64,000 bases of DNA from Rhabdophis nuchalis (lineage: Eukaryota; Chordata; Lepidosauria; Squamata; Natricidae): contig CM077644.1 in the NCBI GenBank assembly GCA_039707465.1, positions 100,425,875 to 100,489,874 on the forward strand, given 5' to 3'. Position numbers and translations under genes: made by a program. Shown piece by piece: positions 1 to 12,368 of this stretch (the first letter of the stretch is position 1; each line of letters starts with the position of its first letter). A model generated the notes under the pieces. The model had not been told where the DNA came from. It ran no database searches and saw nothing but the letters and a program-made list of their open reading frames with translations.

Positions 1-695
1 ATTTGCAACTTGATTGAGTGCTCTAGATTGAAGTATTCTATAATCCATTTATTTGTTTTCCTGGCTATCTGTCCAATATCCAAGTTCAAAAGCAGCAATC
101 TTGCTCTTGCATCCATCTCCCTCAAATCCAATCTTTTTGTTATTAAAATAGAAAACAGTAAAAATAACTATGAATAAACTTAATTCTACTGCTGTATTTT
201 AAAGTTTATAATTTCTTCCATACATTTTGCTGCTGTTGTTTAAAATCAAATCAAAATAAAATATATGCATACAATAATAATAGATGAATGGCAATAAATA
301 CATATTTACAGTTCTCCTCAATTCTGACAAAGTTGTAGCTTTACACACTTATCTGGAGAGGATATTCTGATCTTCATAAAAATGGCTCTGTACCTGGCAT
401 GCAATCTTCTTGCCTTATTGGATTAGAGCAAGAATCAGTTATGTGAATCCAAGCATCCTTCAGATGAATCTAGCTCCAAATTGTTTAAGAGTTCCAATGC
501 TTCTTTAGTGTTGGAAGATGAAAATAAGAGGTATGGTTGCAGTAATCCACATGATCCACACTACAAAAATTCAGAGCGATAAACTTTGTGTAACTCTTAC
601 ATATTCCAAAATACCTTTTTCAAAGGAGTTGCACAAGCATACTTAATGCTGGGCCTGCACAGCTAAAACTACATAAGGAGTTCAGAAGAGGATCA
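1..695. other. AT-rich stretch, nothing recognised
   Basis: AT-rich sequence with short A and T runs and no long open frame. I see no repeat terminus, tRNA-like box or conserved coding pattern. Confidence 0.6.
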
Positions 696-703
696 TTGTC
701 AAT

Positions 704-1006
704 CAGAGGTGGTATTCAGCAGTCTGACCAGTTCTGGAGAACCAGTAGCAGAAATTTTGAATAGTTCGGAGAACCGGTAAATACTATCTCTGACTGGCCC
801 CACCCCCATCTATTTCTCTGTCTCCCAAGTGTGATTAGGAAGAAATGGGGATTTTGCAGTAACCTTCCCCTGGAGAGGGGCGGGAATGGAGATTTTACAG
901 TATCCTTCCCCTGCCATGCCCACCAAGCCACGCCCACCAAGCCATGCCATGCCCACCAAGCCACGCCCACAGAACCAGTAGTAAAACTTTTTGAATCCCA
1001 CCACTG
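704..1006. mobile_element. hAT-type MITE, 8-bp TSD TTGTCAAT
   Basis: The 303-bp element begins CAGAGGTGG and ends CCCACCACTG, matching the terminal inverted repeats of other elements in this window. It is flanked by an exact 8-bp duplication, TTGTCAAT, at 696-703 and 1007-1014, which is the hAT signature. Inside is a run of short repeats built on CCACGCCCACCAAGCC. No transposase is present, so it is non-autonomous. Small open frames across it are by-products of the GC-rich interior. Confidence 0.88.
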
Positions 1007-1014
1007 TTGTCAAT

Positions 1015-2131
1015 AATATTGAAAGCTACAATTTTTCAAAGGCATGTTATGGAAATTGGATGGGAGGGTCTGCTCAGAAAGCATCCTACCACTGACTTAT
1101 TTGAAAGATGTCTCCGTGAACTTCATATTGTATCCCACATTCTATTAAAATACAGGAAGATCCTTGACATGCAAGTTAAGTGGTACTTCTCTAAAAGTAC
1201 AGAACATGAAAAGTACAGAGCACTAGTGATTTCGTACAAATTTAATACTATATAATGATCTAATAATAGTGAGGATCCTTATCATTTTAGTAATGTTTAG
1301 TGACTACAATGATTCTAATGTGGCACAGGAACAATCAAGAAATGAATTAAAATGTCAACTGTGCAGGGCTGTCATATATTCATTCAGTACAAAATTGGGC
1401 AGTTGCCGATGAATTATTGGAGAGAGATGTATAGATACAGTGAATATTATATCAAATCTGTTTTTAGTTTAGAATTTTAGAAATACGTCATTGGGAGTAA
1501 TTGGGGTGGGGGTTCTTGAATTCAATCCATAGTGGTACAAAATTCAGATAATGTTCATGTATCATTTGATCTTTCTTAGGAAAAGAAATAATAGTTGAGT
1601 CATTTTTTTCCCTTTCTCTTCCTTTTTAAAAGCCTGGCAGCACCTCGCTTTAAAAAAAAAAGGATATGTCCTTTGTCCATTGCTTCAGGGATGACGCATG
1701 TTTTCCAGAAACGGTTCTGATGACACAACATAATGGTCATAACTTTGGAAAAGGATGCTTTATTATGTGACCAGTATTAGTCAGTGGGTCAATTAACATA
1801 ATTTCTTCCCCCAAAAATTATAAGGCACAGCTGTATTATTCACCATAGGTTTTTTTTTTGTGTTTTCTATGTGAAAAACAGAATTCACAAGCATGGTTGT
1901 TTTCATTGTTGTTGCTTAATTTCATACTGGTGTAAATTAGAAATAATAATGAAGTCTCAAAAGAGACATAGTACTACCGCCAGACAGAAATCTTGACAAA
2001 TTAAAGCAAACTACCTGTGTCATTAAAGCTATAGTCTGAGCAGCTCTAGCAGCTCTCCCAACCAAACTATCTAAACTTTGCTGTCTCTTTCTGGAATGCA
2101 CCCTTCTGGGAATCCAGACTACATCCACTAC
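1015..2131. other. unique-looking stretch, nothing recognised
   Basis: About 1.1 kb without repeat termini or coding pattern. An 82-aa open frame at 1007-1255 starts in the hAT TSD and resembles nothing I know. There is a short A run near 1652-1662. Confidence 0.5.
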
Positions 2132-2139
2132 ATCAGGAG

Positions 2140-2426
2140 TAGTGGTGGCATCCTGCCAGTTTAACAACTGGTTCGGTTTTCACGTGCTCCATGCACATGC
2201 GCAGTTTTAACAAAACTTATCTTCCACATTGCTTCTGGGGAATAACCCAGCTGAGGCATGGCAATCCGCTCTGCCATGTGAATCAGCTGATATAGGTAAG
2301 TAAAGCACACCGTTGGTCGGGCAGGCGGACCCACCTGATTGTCGCAGTGAACCAGTTCGCTCCCAGCTGATCGTCAGAACTACCAGTTCACCCAAACCAG
2401 ACTGAACCAGCTGAGTCCCACCCCTG
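2140..2426. mobile_element. hAT-type MITE, 8-bp TSD ATCAGGAG/ATCAGGGG
   Basis: The 287-bp element starts TAGTGGTGG and ends CCCACCCCTG. Its flanks ATCAGGAG (2132-2139) and ATCAGGGG (2427-2434) match at 7 of 8 positions. The interior has GGTTCGG/CCAGTTC segments and a CACATGCGCAG stretch seen in other large hAT MITEs here. The right target copy contains CAGGGG, the start of the next small element, so this copy probably landed at the edge of an older one. Confidence 0.72.
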
Positions 2427-2428
2427 AT

Positions 2429-2503
2429 CAGGGGTCTTGCTGGCTGAGGAATTCTGGGAGTTGAAGTCCACAAGTCTTAAAGTTACCAAAGTTGGAGACT
2501 ACA
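2429..2503. mobile_element. half-copy of palindromic mini-hAT
   Basis: Starts CAGGGGTC and contains the GAATTCTGGGAGTTGAAGTC core shared with the palindromic elements at 32841, 39605 and 45734, but only one arm remains. It abuts the element ending at 2426. Confidence 0.6.
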
Positions 2504-3185
2504 CCATGTTTGAAAATATTTTATTATTTCATGATGTAGTAACTGGTCAAAATTCTAGCCAAATTTTCCTGTGTAAAGAATAACTGAAAGAACACTAACA
2601 AGTTCCTGGTTTCCATAGCTTTGCAGAACTATACACATGTTTTGTAAAGTATTTGTGTTTAATGCTTTATTAATTGCGTTAATCAGCATAACCTGAAATC
2701 ACATAGTCCTTATAATTAAGCAAAAGAATGTGAAAACCGGATTTTCAGTGTGACCATAACAGCAAAGATCATGCACTTTAATTATACATATTAATAAATG
2801 CTGCATATATCAAATTATACACTACTTGTTCCTACTTATTTAGAAATACTTGACTATGAATGTTATAATTTAAAGTATGAGTCTGCATTAATGTGCTGTA
2901 TCATGGCTAATATACTGTAACTGAATATTAAGTGTATTCAAAGTACGTATCATTTAAAAGAGTAGCAAATGTTAAACTTCAATGTTAGCTAATAGCTACA
3001 CAACACAGATGATTAACAATAAAAACAGAAGACTAAAAATGCCAACAGAATCCCAAACACGTCAATCAGAAATGAATCTCAAGATCAATTTGACTTTCAA
3101 AGTATATATGTTCAAGGAAGGAGTATCATTGAGTAAGATAAAAACAATTTTAAACAAACAGTTCTTATTGATGAACTGTTGGCAC
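2504..3185. other. AT-rich stretch, nothing recognised
   Basis: Very AT-rich. Only small frames are present, including a 72-aa frame at 2982-3200 with no recognisable motif. Confidence 0.5.
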
Positions 3186-3415
3186 ATGATGGCACAGTGA
3201 TTGAATGCAGTATTACAGGCTAACTGTACCCACTGTCAGGATTTTAATCCTGCCAACCTTCTGCCCGGCTCAAGGTTGACTCATCCTTCCATCCTTCCAA
3301 AGTCAGTAAAATGAGGACCCAGGTTATTGGGGACAATAAACTGACTCTGTAAACTGCTTAGAGAGGGCTGTAAAAACTGTGAAGTGGTATATAAGTCTAA
3401 GTGTTATTGCTAATT
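3186..3415 (+). mobile_element. tRNA-headed squamate SINE
   Basis: The head GATGGCACAGTGATTGAATG is followed by a segment with GGCTCAAGGTTGACTC, CAGTAAAATGAGGACCCAG and the tail TATAAGTCTAAGTG plus TTGCTA. The same order occurs at 26781-27016 (minus), 45939-46157 and 60845-61061. The B box is degraded (ATTTTAATCC). I do not assign a database name. Confidence 0.78.
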
Positions 3416-3799
3416 ATTATTCATCTACCCAATTAAATGTCTGAAGCTTTGGGGGCAGATTATTAATTTACTTAAATGATTAAAGTAAATAGAAACATTT
3501 TTGGCTTGCAAATGAAGACTACAGTGGCTTAGACATCCCTGTGAGCTTCTCCGTGAGCAAGGGTGGCATTGGAGCGAAGATCAGTGAGGCAGTAAGTTCT
3601 GACCGGCAAAATTCTCACTGGAATTTTTTGAGAATAACATTAATAAAGGTACAGAAGTAAGAAAGTTTGTATAGGAGGATATTTCAGTGAATTTAAAAGG
3701 AAAATTTTGGATGAAATTTAAAAAAAATGAAAAAGTGTTTTCAAAAAGTCCCCAGAAAGGAAAACTGTTATCCACAAATTAGGTTTCTGCAAAGGCAAT

Positions 3800-3936
3800 T
3801 AGCAATAGCACTTATATTTATTATGTAGTGCTTTACAACCCTCTCTAAACAGTTTATAGAATCAGCATATTGCCCCCAACAAACATGGTCCTCATTTTAC
3901 TGACTTCGGAAGGATGGAAGGCTGAGACAACCTTAT
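3800..3936 (-). mobile_element. 3' part of the same SINE family, minus strand
   Basis: Reads AGCAATAGCACTTATATT, then CCCTCTCTAAACAG, the reverse of the tail half of the SINE at 3186. The tRNA-like head is missing. It lies just 5' of the L1 remnant. Confidence 0.7.
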
Positions 3937-4084
3937 CTATAGTGAGAGAGATGGAAATGAAGATGAATTGTGTGAAATAAAATTTGGAACCTGCAAATAA
4001 ATAGGGGAAACTATAAGGTGCAAAAGGAAAAGTTATATTAAAATTGCAAAAAAGAAATACTAACAATATTAACAGATAATGCAA

Positions 4085-5665
4085 ATATGCAAAAAAAAAG
4101 TCTTATTCCATTTTATATAAAGTCAAGAAATTTCCTTGAAAAAAAATGGGTGAATATTCAAATAAATAGAATTTGCTGAAGATTACAGGAACAATTTTTG
4201 AATGGAATTATAACAATACAGGAAGTTTGTGAAGTAAAAAACTAAAAAGTGATTAGCAGAGGAAAAACACTTGGCCCAAATGTTCTGCTAGTCTCTTATT
4301 ATAAATGCTTTGAGAATGAACTTTATTTACTATAAATAGTGAATATTATCTTACAGAATGGAAAGATTCCTGACAGCTAGAAACAGAGCAATGGTTCAAG
4401 ATGGGTGTCATAAATATAAATATTTGCACATATAATGTAATATTAATAATTAAAGATACCAAGGGCTTCAAAGAAAGAACAAACAGTTATTAATGGACAA
4501 TTAACACAACCTTGTGAGATTCAAAAGAAAACAAGACAAAAGTGCCCACTGTCTCCACACTTGTTCATTTTAGTTCTTGAGGTACTGAATAGAGACATAA
4601 GACAAGATGAGAGAATCGAGGGAGTCCAGATTAAAAAGGAAACTTATAAAATCAAATAGAACTGATAGAAAAATCTAGTTTTCAGATAGAGAAAAAAGTA
4701 AAATACTTTGGTGTTATTATAAAAATATGAATTGTATGTTATTTCAAAATAATTATGTTATGATATGGAATGAAATTAAGAGGGACATGTTTAGATGGAA
4801 GAAATTAAAACTATCACTGTTGGGGAGAATATATGTTAAAAATTAATGTTTTACCTAGATTTGTTTCAGACAATAGTTGTTTTGGCAACTGATGTACCAT
4901 TCAAGCAGTGGCAAAGATATTGTAAATTTGTATGGCAAGGGGAAAAAATCACGAGTTAAATATAAAATATTACAAGATGCAATGGAAAAAGGAAAATTGG
5001 GCTTATTGAATTTGACATTGTATTTTGTAGCTTGTTTGGTTTGGATGAAAAAAATGAGACACAAAAGATTTTAAGATTTAGAAGATCATGACCTCAAGTG
5101 TGGATGGCATGAATATTTACGGTATGGTACAATAAAGTTAATGTGGATTTTAAAACTCATGTTATTAGATAGGCCATATTGAAAAAATGAATAGATATAA
5201 ACCCAAGCTTTAATTGTAAACACATCTATGAATCTCAGCACAAGGCATTTTTCAAAAGAGAACAGGGAAAAACAAATGGTTAATGTGCCAGGAATTATTG
5301 GAAAATCAGCCATAGGAGTACAAAACTGAATTAAGAGAGCAACTAATGGCAGTAGGATACAGTTATCAATGCTTTTCCCATTTGCACTTATCAGAATGAT
5401 TAAAATGTTTAAAAAGACTTATGGTGTGACTCAAAGGTGTCAAAAAGTTAAATGCAATTGTACCAGTGATGAACATTTAATTGCTGAAATGTGTAAAGTT
5501 ATGTGGAAATTTAAAATCAGTTTAAATGGGTTAAAGAATGTATGATAAAGTTGGCTAAGTAATTTGGTTATAATACACACATGAGTCATTGGGAAAATAG
5601 GTGATCAAAAGGATTGAAATTTACATTATATTTTGATCCTAAAGAGAAATTTTATAAAATGATGT
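4085..5665 (+). pseudogene. decayed L1-type LINE ORF2 (reverse transcriptase to C-terminal part)
   Basis: Fragments of an L1 ORF2-like protein appear in order on the plus strand, with many stops and frameshifts. Near 4256-4295 the sequence encodes RGKTLGPNVLL, which fits the RGKAPGPDG-type region of L1. Near 4354-4390 it reads NGKIPDS, then a stop. At 4530-4570 it reads TRQKCPLSP, matching the GTRQGCPLSP reverse-transcriptase block. A 65-codon open piece at 4877-5074 contains YGKGKKSRVKYKILQ and GLLNLTLYFVACLVW, typical of the post-RT region. Similarity continues weakly to about 5665. The element is 5'-truncated and clearly inactive. L1 assignment comes from motif order; subfamily is unknown. 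Confidence 0.72.
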
Positions 5666-6405
5666 ATAATTAGTACATAACATCAGAGAAATTTATAAAT
5701 AACATAAATATTCCGCCCTGCCAAACAGCAAGTTCAAAAACTTAATTATGATGTGGAGAGATCACCTCGGAGCATTTCCAGTCCATTTAAACCCCATGCA
5801 GCTCCACTGCTCAGGTGACTGCTGTCAAGAAAATTGGTTCAAGTCACAATCACCTAGAAGAAGATTGTACAATGAGATCAGTTTATGAACACAGGACAGA
5901 AAAGGGGAAATTATGGAGAATTTTGTCTTTTTGTCTGTGTGTTTGTTTCTGTATGCATATCCCATAGACCATTAACATATGTCCTTTCTTAGATTTTTAA
6001 AATTATGATTAATGGTCCAAATCACCTATCATCAATTCATCTGATAAATTCCTCCTCCTTCTCCTGCAGCATGTGGGTATCTGCCTAATAAATATCAATG
6101 CCAATGGCTCTCAACTTTGTTGATATATACTGCCACACCAGACATTTGCTCATCCCTTTTGGATAGAGAAAGAAAAGGTCTATATTTTCTCAGCTAGAAA
6201 AGAGGCTCATTCTCATGTAAAATTTATGATAAGGTCAAGCATTTTGCCTTTTCTGTCATCTGTTAGCTTAGGGAAATGATGTTCATCACCATTTTCTTCT
6301 TGGTCAACTTTGAGTGTATCTTCATTGTTTGGATAATCCCACCAATTACAATCTCAAAACACAAGAAGAAGGCCTCTTTCTGAATATTAGGAATGTGTGA
6401 TACCA
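5666..6405. other. unrecognised stretch between L1 remnant and solo LTR
   Basis: No repeat terminus or coding similarity recognised. Composition is ordinary and only short frames are present. Confidence 0.45.
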
Positions 6406-6410
6406 CATGC

Positions 6411-7043
6411 TGTTCTGACCTAGGCATCCTGAGAAAGCATAAATCCCAATCTTAGTCCCAAAAACCCTTTTCTATTTATACGGCTCTGAATTATGGTCAT
6501 TCACAGCCCATAGGGCTTCACAAACAGTCTGTGAAGATTCTAACAGATGTCTGCTTGAGTTGCCGCAGTCTTTCAGGGGAATGTTGATATACACCCACCT
6601 TATCTCCCTTGAAATGTGGCCAGAGACCTAATTGCCAAATGCAGAGCAAGGCCAAACTTAGCACATAGTCAAACAGAACTTTTCAAACTTTTCACCAGAT
6701 GAACTAATTGCTTCCTGCAAAAGCTCACATCCCATTCTTTCCTCTTTTATGTCTTATGGGAGGGGCCAATCATCTCCAAGACTTACTCCAAGATCGACCC
6801 TGTTTTCTTAATTGTTTTTGCCTTCTGACAGCTCTGCGCATGAGCACACTGGGAAAAGGCTCCCGCTGTTCTTCTGCTTCGCGGATGTCAAACTCTGGAG
6901 GCTCCAGAGACAGCGAATAACTACCAGATGGCCTTGGCCCCCTCTCTGCCTCTGATGCAGAGCTCTTATCAGAGTCTTCCCCAGACTCCAGGGCTGGCCC
7001 ATGTTCCTCCCCAAGCTCTTTAGGCCAGCAGCATACCACAACA
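6411..7043 (-). mobile_element. solo LTR with reading frame in its U3-like part
   Basis: Read on the minus strand, the element starts TGTTGTGGTATGCTGC at 7043 and ends GGTCAGAACA at 6411, giving TG...CA termini. A 5-bp direct repeat CATGC flanks it (6406-6410, 7044-7048). The start matches the LTR at 22287 (TGTTGTGGCCCAGCC). Both have an acidic-then-basic reading frame, a CCCTCCCA segment, a TATA-like ATAAAAG or TAAAATAAAG, then GCAGGAA. The frame at 6770-7165 enters the LTR at about residue 42. No gag, pol or second LTR is nearby. The right end is well supported; the left end rests on the CATGC match. Confidence 0.62.
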
Positions 7044-7175
7044 CATGCATGCATGCAAGGTGCACACATGAGCAAAGTGCATGCATGGAAGGTCAGGTGC
7101 ATGAGCAGACAGTGGGTGTACAAATTTTCAGTGCTGGACGAACCAGTTATTAATTCATGTGCCACCCTCCTCTGA
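7044..7175. mobile_element. hAT-type remnant beside the LTR
   Basis: Contains CATGCATGC-type sequence and ends GAACCAGTTATTAATTCATG then CCACCCTCCTCTG, resembling the right end of the hAT element at 21297-21502. The LTR at 6411-7043 may have inserted into it, but I cannot find its left half. Confidence 0.4.
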
Positions 7176-8129
7176 ATAGAACTATATTTAGCCTATTAAC
7201 CAAACGTCAAAATCCAAAAATAGACAAAACTTTTTTTTAAAGAAATGACAAGACATTCACATGACCATAAAAATATTGTATGATCCAGGGGTAGATATGG
7301 ATAATAGGTAATTTGATTGAGCACTGCTTGTAAAGTCCCTTAAGAGCATATGCTGATCGAGGTTGAACACGGTTGGCGAAAAACATATGGGACATCAAAG
7401 CTGAGTGTGACTTTCATGTGGGTGCAGGTATATGCCGTCATTTGCCAGGCTTTTGAGAATGCTGATCACATCTGTGCCTTTACATTTCAAAGACCTGCTG
7501 CCTCTGTTGCTCTGGGTCTCACTCACAAAAAGTCTGCTTTCTCATCCTGTACATTATTAATAATTGCATGCTGTCTTCAGCAAAAATGCTACATGGAGGT
7601 CCTTTCCACCTTCCTCTGGTGGCTGTTCATGTGGAAGTAAAGATCCCATCACATTTTTTTCTAAAAGAGCGGGGCTTAACCTTAATGTGAATCCTGACCT
7701 TAATTTCAAGAAAAACATGTAATCTCCAAGGCTGTGTGTCAGTTATTTCTGAGAGCAGGATTGCTGAGCTGCCAGACTGGATAGCAAACTATTGCATCTC
7801 TAATATTGGATTTAGTATTGAAATTCTTAAACTGATGATGACAACAGCCACAATCCAAGCATAGTTTAATATTTGATTTGGGGTCAAACTAGACTAGACA
7901 ATCATTACATAGATTTTTTTCTGGTTTGGACTTCTTTTTTCACTCAAAAGCAAACTAGGAAAGTGGGGGGGGGGGAAATCCAAGAAAAATAAAAATGTTT
8001 ACCAGTGCCATCTAAAATCTAATCCAAATTGAAATATTTTATTGATATAAATCAATCTTACTATTATTTGATTAACAACGATGTACTGCCATAGATATTC
8101 CTGTTTGCTACTGGTTGACCATTCTTACT
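7176..8129. other. unique-looking stretch with a poly-G run
   Basis: No repeat family recognised. A G run of about 12 lies at 7963-7974. A 96-aa frame at 7350-7640 has no recognisable motif. Confidence 0.5.
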
Positions 8130-8137
8130 CATGTTTC

Positions 8138-8552
8138 CAGGGGTGAAATCTACTTACATTTGCTACCGGTTTGCAAATGTGAGCGGGCACATGCATGCTG
8201 TGCTTGCACACGCCACCTCTGCACATGCGCAGGACCTTCTGCACATGTGCAGAGTGTCAAAAATGGATGTGATGATGTCCGGGCAGGTGGGCAGAGCCTG
8301 CTACCGAGCACACCTGCAAAAGTAAGTAGAAAAGCGACGAGGGGGAACCTGCTGTGCCACGTGATTTAGATTAGCTAGAAAGCAGGAAATCCTGCTTTCT
8401 AGCTAATATAAGTCGCACAACACAGCTGATCGTCGGAAATACCGGTTTGCCTGAACCAGTAACATTTTTTTATTACTGTTTCAGGGGAACCGATAGCTTT
8501 TTGTACTACCAGTTCAGATGAACTGGTCCGATCCAGTAGCATTTCACCCTTG
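8138..8552. mobile_element. hAT-type MITE (CAGGGGTGAAAT family)
   Basis: Starts CAGGGGTGAAATCTACT and ends AGTAGCATTTCACCCTTG. The interior has CATGCATGCTGTGC, an AGCTGATCGTCGG segment and CCGGTTTGC, all shared with the element at 33871-34441. The candidate TSD CATGTTTC/CATTTTCC matches only 6 of 8, so the copy is older or the boundary is imprecise. It encodes nothing. Confidence 0.7.
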
Positions 8553-8560
8553 CATTTTCC

Positions 8561-9093
8561 CCTCTTTGTGGTGTTCTCTGCAAAACACCCTTTGAAGAAT
8601 AATTCTGTATTTAAAATTTAAAAACCAAAAATGCCGTTTCTGTGTATTTTAAATGGCAGAATCACTTAGCAAGATTCATTCTATCTCTTATATAGAGGTC
8701 AAAAGCAGAAAATATGACCATAAGAGAAATATGCAAGAACAATTATGTAGGCAGAGGGGGATGAAATATTATTAAGCCCTGGGAAACAAGATAATGTTCC
8801 AAGCAGCTCACAGAGTTCCCTGATTCACAGCAGAGAAAGGGATGCATAGAATACAGCACAATCTGACTTGCAATATTCTGTTATTATAATCAGTTCCAAT
8901 AAAGGTAGTTCTAGTTTTCCTGTGGAGTTGATTTCCTGGTCTGCTCTATTTCATAAGTCTGACAATGTTCTTCCCACATATAAAGTTGTTTAAAAAGGAC
9001 TAAAAATCTAAATTAAAGCTACAATTTATCACTTATTTTCCAGTCACCCTCTGATTATTAGCAATTACATCATTTTTAAAAAATGCTCAATTC
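8561..9093. other. unique-looking stretch, nothing recognised
   Basis: Ordinary AT-rich sequence with no terminal repeats and no frame of interest. Confidence 0.5.
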
Positions 9094-9523
9094 AGGTAGT
9101 CCTTGACATACAACAGTTCATTTAATTACTATGTTACAATGGCGCTGATAAAAGTGACTTATGGGCATTTTGGGGCGAATGACGTATGGCCGAATGCTGG
9201 CTGGGGAATTCTGGGAGTTGAAGCCCGGACATCTTCAAGTTGCCACGGTTAAGAAACACTGCCCATGATCATGTGATCAAAATTCAGACACTTGTCAACT
9301 GACTCATATTTATGATGGTTGCAGCATTATTGTGTCATCTGTGATCACCTTCTGCAACCTTCTGACTAGCAAAGAAATGGACAAATCAAATTCACTTAAC
9401 AATTGCTGTGATTCCCTTAACTGTGGCAAGAAAGGTGTAAAATGGGGCAAAATTCAATTAACAAATATCTTCACATTTTAACATCAGAAATTTTGGATTC
9501 AGTTATGGTCGTAAGTCAATCTG
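9094..9523. mobile_element. CAGGTAGTCCTYGAC-family DNA repeat, with an internal insertion
   Basis: Starts CAGGTAGTCCTTGACATAC and ends near GTCGTAAGTCAATCTGTA, giving inverted ends. The middle contains GATCATGTGATCAAAATTCA and CTGTGATCACCTTCTGCAAC. The same family occurs at 32988-33369, 44407-44763 and 48508-48940. A one-armed mini-hAT with GAATTCTGGGAGTTGAAG interrupts it at about 9196-9267. Confidence 0.68.
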
Positions 9524-11781
9524 TATTATGAAATCAGTAATCATTTTGTTTTAAAAAATGATCAATATTAAATACATGAAGTTGTTGTTTTTCCAAGTCT
9601 ACAACTTGTTTTTGACTTCAGAATAAACATAAAAATTGTAAGAACATCAATGCACGTTATACTAAGATTTGGCAGGGAGGGGAAATTCATCAGTTTCATA
9701 CACACGAGGATCACAAGTAGGTTATTGTTTCCCAAATATCTAAAGGTACATAGACAACATTGTTCTTCCTGCAGCCCTTGTAACCAACAATACAAAAATG
9801 ACCACTATTGTGATATTTTAACATCTCTTTTAGTCTTATCTTAGAATACTTTTGATTTGGGGGGTTGTTTGTTTGTTTGAAAGTTTTGTGGAATGCATAA
9901 TAGGATAAAATAAGGAACAGAACCCATCCCATGCCTGAGACAGAATTCAATATTTTAAACTCTCTTTAAAAGACCTAGAATCCACAATTGAATCTGGTGG
10001 CAAAAGGTTCAGCTATTAAGTTGTGTTGAACTCGAGAAAGGATTTAATCAGTAGAAGAACCATTATGCAAAGAAGAAAATAAGAAACAAGAGAAATACCA
10101 ATTAAAAAGAGGAGCAAAAAAAGGGAAGAATGGGGGGGGGGGGGAGAGAGAATTACATTAACTACTGAAGACGAGAATTAAGTTAAAAGGAATCTGAGAC
10201 AAGCTTATAAAAGCCTAGATTTTAGCCTGAAGTGAAGCAATAAGATTTCAGCATCTATGAGAAATATTAAGCCAATTCAAGATACATAAAATTGAGAAAT
10301 CTGTAAAAACTCCCTTTTGAAATGGGAGTTTGATGTGAGTTGATGGTGACAAGGTAGCCATTTTAGCTATTTTAGGTTGGCTTTAAGGTATTGAATTTCA
10401 CCATGGATTGTGATGTTATGTTGTACTGTTAGCTATGCCGAGTTGACTGATGAGGGCAATATAAACCTTGTTTATAATATCTAAACAACATGGAGTCACA
10501 TTTTTATTTTACTGAAAACATGAAGGTAATTGATAAGTGACAATTTCTTAATATAATCTACATTAAGATTATTTTAGGAGGATAACAACAGAGAAGACAA
10601 TAAATAACATCTAACGGTCTTTGCTTTAAATACAATCACATTAAAGTGGTAAGCCCACATTTACTTATCTAAAATATATTAAAGGAAAATATGACCTGAG
10701 CTCATGATTGTCCATATGTTCATTTATTCTTGGAATGATGAACCCTGAAACAGCAGAGGTCCCAATCATTTTTATGGAGTTTCTAATCATACATATTATC
10801 CTGTAGGTAGGTTAAATGAATAGGGGTTAAGATTTATTATGTAGGATAATGGGAGAAGATAGCTTTCTTATTAAAACTGTTTAGCGGATATAGATTACTG
10901 TTCTCTCACCATTTCTGATTCATTTCTATTCAAACCTGTTTAGCTGGTACTTTGGGTGCTAGTGACTTTAATTAAAGCATTGTACAACCTGAAACATTTG
11001 ATGCTATGAACATTTTCAAGCCTCTCATGCAACAATGGAATTCCAGCCCTGTAGTATATCAAAGCACTCAAACCCAGCCCCTTGAGCCAGATGCTCAAAA
11101 GATATAGAGGTATGACTTCACTGTTGGAGAGAAGACAGTTTTTGGATCATTAGGCTTCATCACAGAAGCTTTTTGACTTTCCACTTTCCCTTTCCTCGTT
11201 GCCACACTTCCTCCCACAGAGATGAACAAAGATTATATGGCCAAACTTTACTACATTCTCTCTGTCAGTTATTCATATTATTATGGCTTGTGAGCTCCAG
11301 GGCTCTTCAAGAAACTCTTGATTTCTAGGACTTATTCAAGCAACATTAACAGCATTATTGTGAATACCAGTGTACCAGAAACTTTGGAAGGAGGGAACTT
11401 TATACAATATAAACAAATAGTTGAAAAGGAAAGATGAACAAAGCCATTCATAGCAGTTTATTGTACTATTTGACCTAAAAATGATGGTTACATTCCTAAT
11501 TGGGCATATAAAGATGGTATACCCAAAGAATCCTTGAGTACCAAGCACAAAGGAGCTTGTGAATGGAAGCATTCCAAAAATAATGTTTTTTTCAATATGA
11601 AGGGAGGAAGGGAAAGTTCTTGAGTTAAGACTTGTTAGATTTTTAAAAAATCACAATGTTTATGGCAATCAAATAATGGGTGCATAAAACTAGAAAAAGA
11701 AGTCTAGGCTTGCAGGGTTCCACATATTGGAAGAAATCTACAACTTTTTGAAAATAGGTTCAAAATGTTAGGCTTAACCAG
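9524..11781. other. 2.2 kb of unique-looking DNA
   Basis: No recognisable repeat family or exon. A G run of about 12 followed by a short GA run lies at 10132-10150. The frames at 9568-9950 and 11336-11572 show no motif. Confidence 0.5.
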
Positions 11782-11800
11782 AAACAAACAAACAAACAAA

Positions 11801-11833
<33 letters not shown>
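11782..11833. repeat. (AAAC)n/(CA)n compound microsatellite
   Basis: About six AAAC units pass directly into a CA dinucleotide tract. Confidence 0.95.
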
Positions 11834-11834
<1 letters not shown>

Positions 11835-12337
11835 AATAAGATATTGTAGTCAAAGTTTTGGACCACATCTGGAGTGACCTGTAAATTTAGAGGGTAACTA
11901 ACATTGGGCCAGCTTCTCTCTCAGCCCAATTGAACTCCTGGGATTGTTTTGCTGTTAGGACACTGATGTGATACATGAGTAAGAATCACAACAAAGGAGA
12001 CAACCAAGTTCCATCAGCCCAAAGGCAGAGGAAGGCTAATAACCTGTCATCTCAGGAGGAGATTACGGTTACTGAAGCACCACAGGAGCAAAAATACTCT
12101 AGGTGTGAATCAACAGAGATTGACTAAACAGTTTTGTTGCTTTTCCTGAGCTACTTGCAGTTGTCCTAACCTGAGCATGCAGACAAGAAAACAAGAGGAA
12201 AATGAAATACAATCCTAACAGTTTCTTTTGACAGGACATATGTCTCTCAGCTTATGCCATCAAGAAAGCAGTGGGATTAACTATGGAGGTCCTAGGGCTA
12301 TTTTGCATTGGAACTGGGCAGTGCATGTAAAGAGTGC
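11834..12337. other. unique-looking stretch before the hammerhead repeat
   Basis: No family recognised and no open frame of note. Confidence 0.45.
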
Positions 12338-12368
12338 ATCACCAGAGACCATCTAGACAGAAAGCCAG
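12338..12368 (-). repeat. inverted fragment of the 334-bp hammerhead repeat
   Basis: This 31-bp block is the reverse complement of 12429-12459, covering GGCTTTCTGTC, TAGATGGTCTC and TGGTGATG. It joins directly to the left terminal repeat of the plus-strand copy, so the 5' side of the copy can fold back. A similar head-to-head junction occurs near 47784. Confidence 0.85.
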